Source of the DNA: Setaria digitata
Lineage: Eukaryota > Nematoda > Chromadorea > Rhabditida > Setariidae
Direction: 5' to 3'
NCBI GenBank assembly: GCA_003640385.1
Contig: RCAB01000794.1
Coordinates: 1-18,831 of the forward strand
Length of the DNA: 18,831 nucleotides
The notes beneath the pieces were generated by a model, which saw only the letters and a program-made list of their open reading frames with translations, ran no database searches and was not told where the DNA came from. A program made the position numbers and the translations under genes. Every line of letters begins with the position of its first letter. Positions within the stretch are counted from its first letter, which is position 1. Below are positions 18,505 through 18,831 of the stretch, one piece after another.

Positions 18505-18831
18505 AGATTGATACATTAGTTATCAAAACATGCACTCAAATGAATAACTGGAAAAATCATTGAAATTGAATACAAAATTAGGACTTCCCAATTGATTCAT
18601 TTTATTAACAACTAAGAAGAAGAATGTAGTGTTAATTATCAGAACGTACGCTTGAATGAACGACGGACGCATCAACACCACATAAAGTTGATTCTTGAAA
18701 TGTGAACGTACGAACAATTTAAAATGGATTCTTTATATATGCACGCAGATAAGAAATTTGGAATGACCATTCAACGGTTGATTCTTGAAATATGCACGTA
18801 GAATGACCGACACAAGACTGATTCTTGAAAT
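18505..18831. repeat. Degenerate tandem repeat running off the right edge
   Basis: GATTCTTGAAAT or close variants begin at 18690, 18727 (GATTCTTTATAT), 18780 and 18820, at intervals of 37, 53 and 40. Each of the first three is followed by RYGMACGYAS (TGAACGTACG, TGCACGCAG, TGCACGTAG), and two of them by GAATGACC. Related pieces occur earlier: TTATCAAAACATGCACTCAA near 18520 and TTATCAGAACGTACGCTTGA near 18635. The array continues beyond the window. Confidence 0.65.

Noticed and set aside
1..18831. CRISPR array, tRNA, rRNA, spliced-leader gene or transposase
   Set aside because: No direct repeats with unique spacers, no tRNA arms, no SL-like sequence and no transposase motifs were seen on either strand.

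Overview
The window looks like nuclear DNA of a nematode, probably a clade III (spirurid/filarial) worm. By eye it is about three quarters A+T. It is full of T and A homopolymers of 10-25 bases, and its short exons (86-182 nt) have ordinary GT-AG introns of about 0.5-1.2 kb. The taxonomic placement is inference from composition, gene structure and protein family. I saw no bacterial genes, tRNA, rRNA, CRISPR array or intact transposon.

The only convincing gene lies on the + strand in the right-hand third. Five consecutive exons (12997-13178, 14395-14518, 15005-15090, 15635-15752, 16293-16435) join in one frame. They encode one complete fibronectin type III (FN3) domain, a second complete FN3 domain and the first strand of a third. 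Domain order and motifs best match the netrin receptor family UNC-40/DCC/neogenin/Frazzled, at about FN3-2, FN3-3 and the start of FN3-4. The transmembrane and cytoplasmic parts, and the usual immunoglobulin domains, are not visible here. The gene therefore continues past the right edge, and its 5' end is either beyond the left edge or uses an alternative start.

The assembly is damaged at two places, each marked by one N. At 12876 a 238-bp segment holding an intron end and most of the first FN3 exon is present twice. At 8428 a CT-rich segment is likewise repeated. Both look like unmerged contig ends rather than biology.

Layout: 1-1000, T/CT-rich low-complexity DNA with two TTACGTAA sites and a weak minus-strand exon candidate. 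1048-1455, a 32-bp minisatellite with a 64-bp higher-order pattern. 1460-3850, AT-rich spacer ending in cryptic ATY trinucleotide repeats. 3960-4700, purine tract, pyrimidine tract, CAG run and a GC-richer degenerate minisatellite. 4700-8880, AT-rich spacer with CT microsatellites, a TTATCA (GATA) cluster and the first N. 9104-9310, an isolated GC-richer minus-strand open frame. 11260-11422, a possible first exon with a hydrophobic leader and a splice phase that fits the first FN3 exon. 11511-11695, TA-rich palindromes. 12638-13114, the duplicated assembly segment. 12997-16435, the FN3 exons. 16436-18831, no exon found, ending in a degenerate tandem repeat.

The most interesting points are the possible Ig-less short start of the receptor, the alternating minisatellite that is open in all three + frames, the decayed duplicate of a splice donor inside the first FN3 intron, and the unexplained open frame at 9.1-9.3 kb. 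I did not find a clear new multi-gene system.
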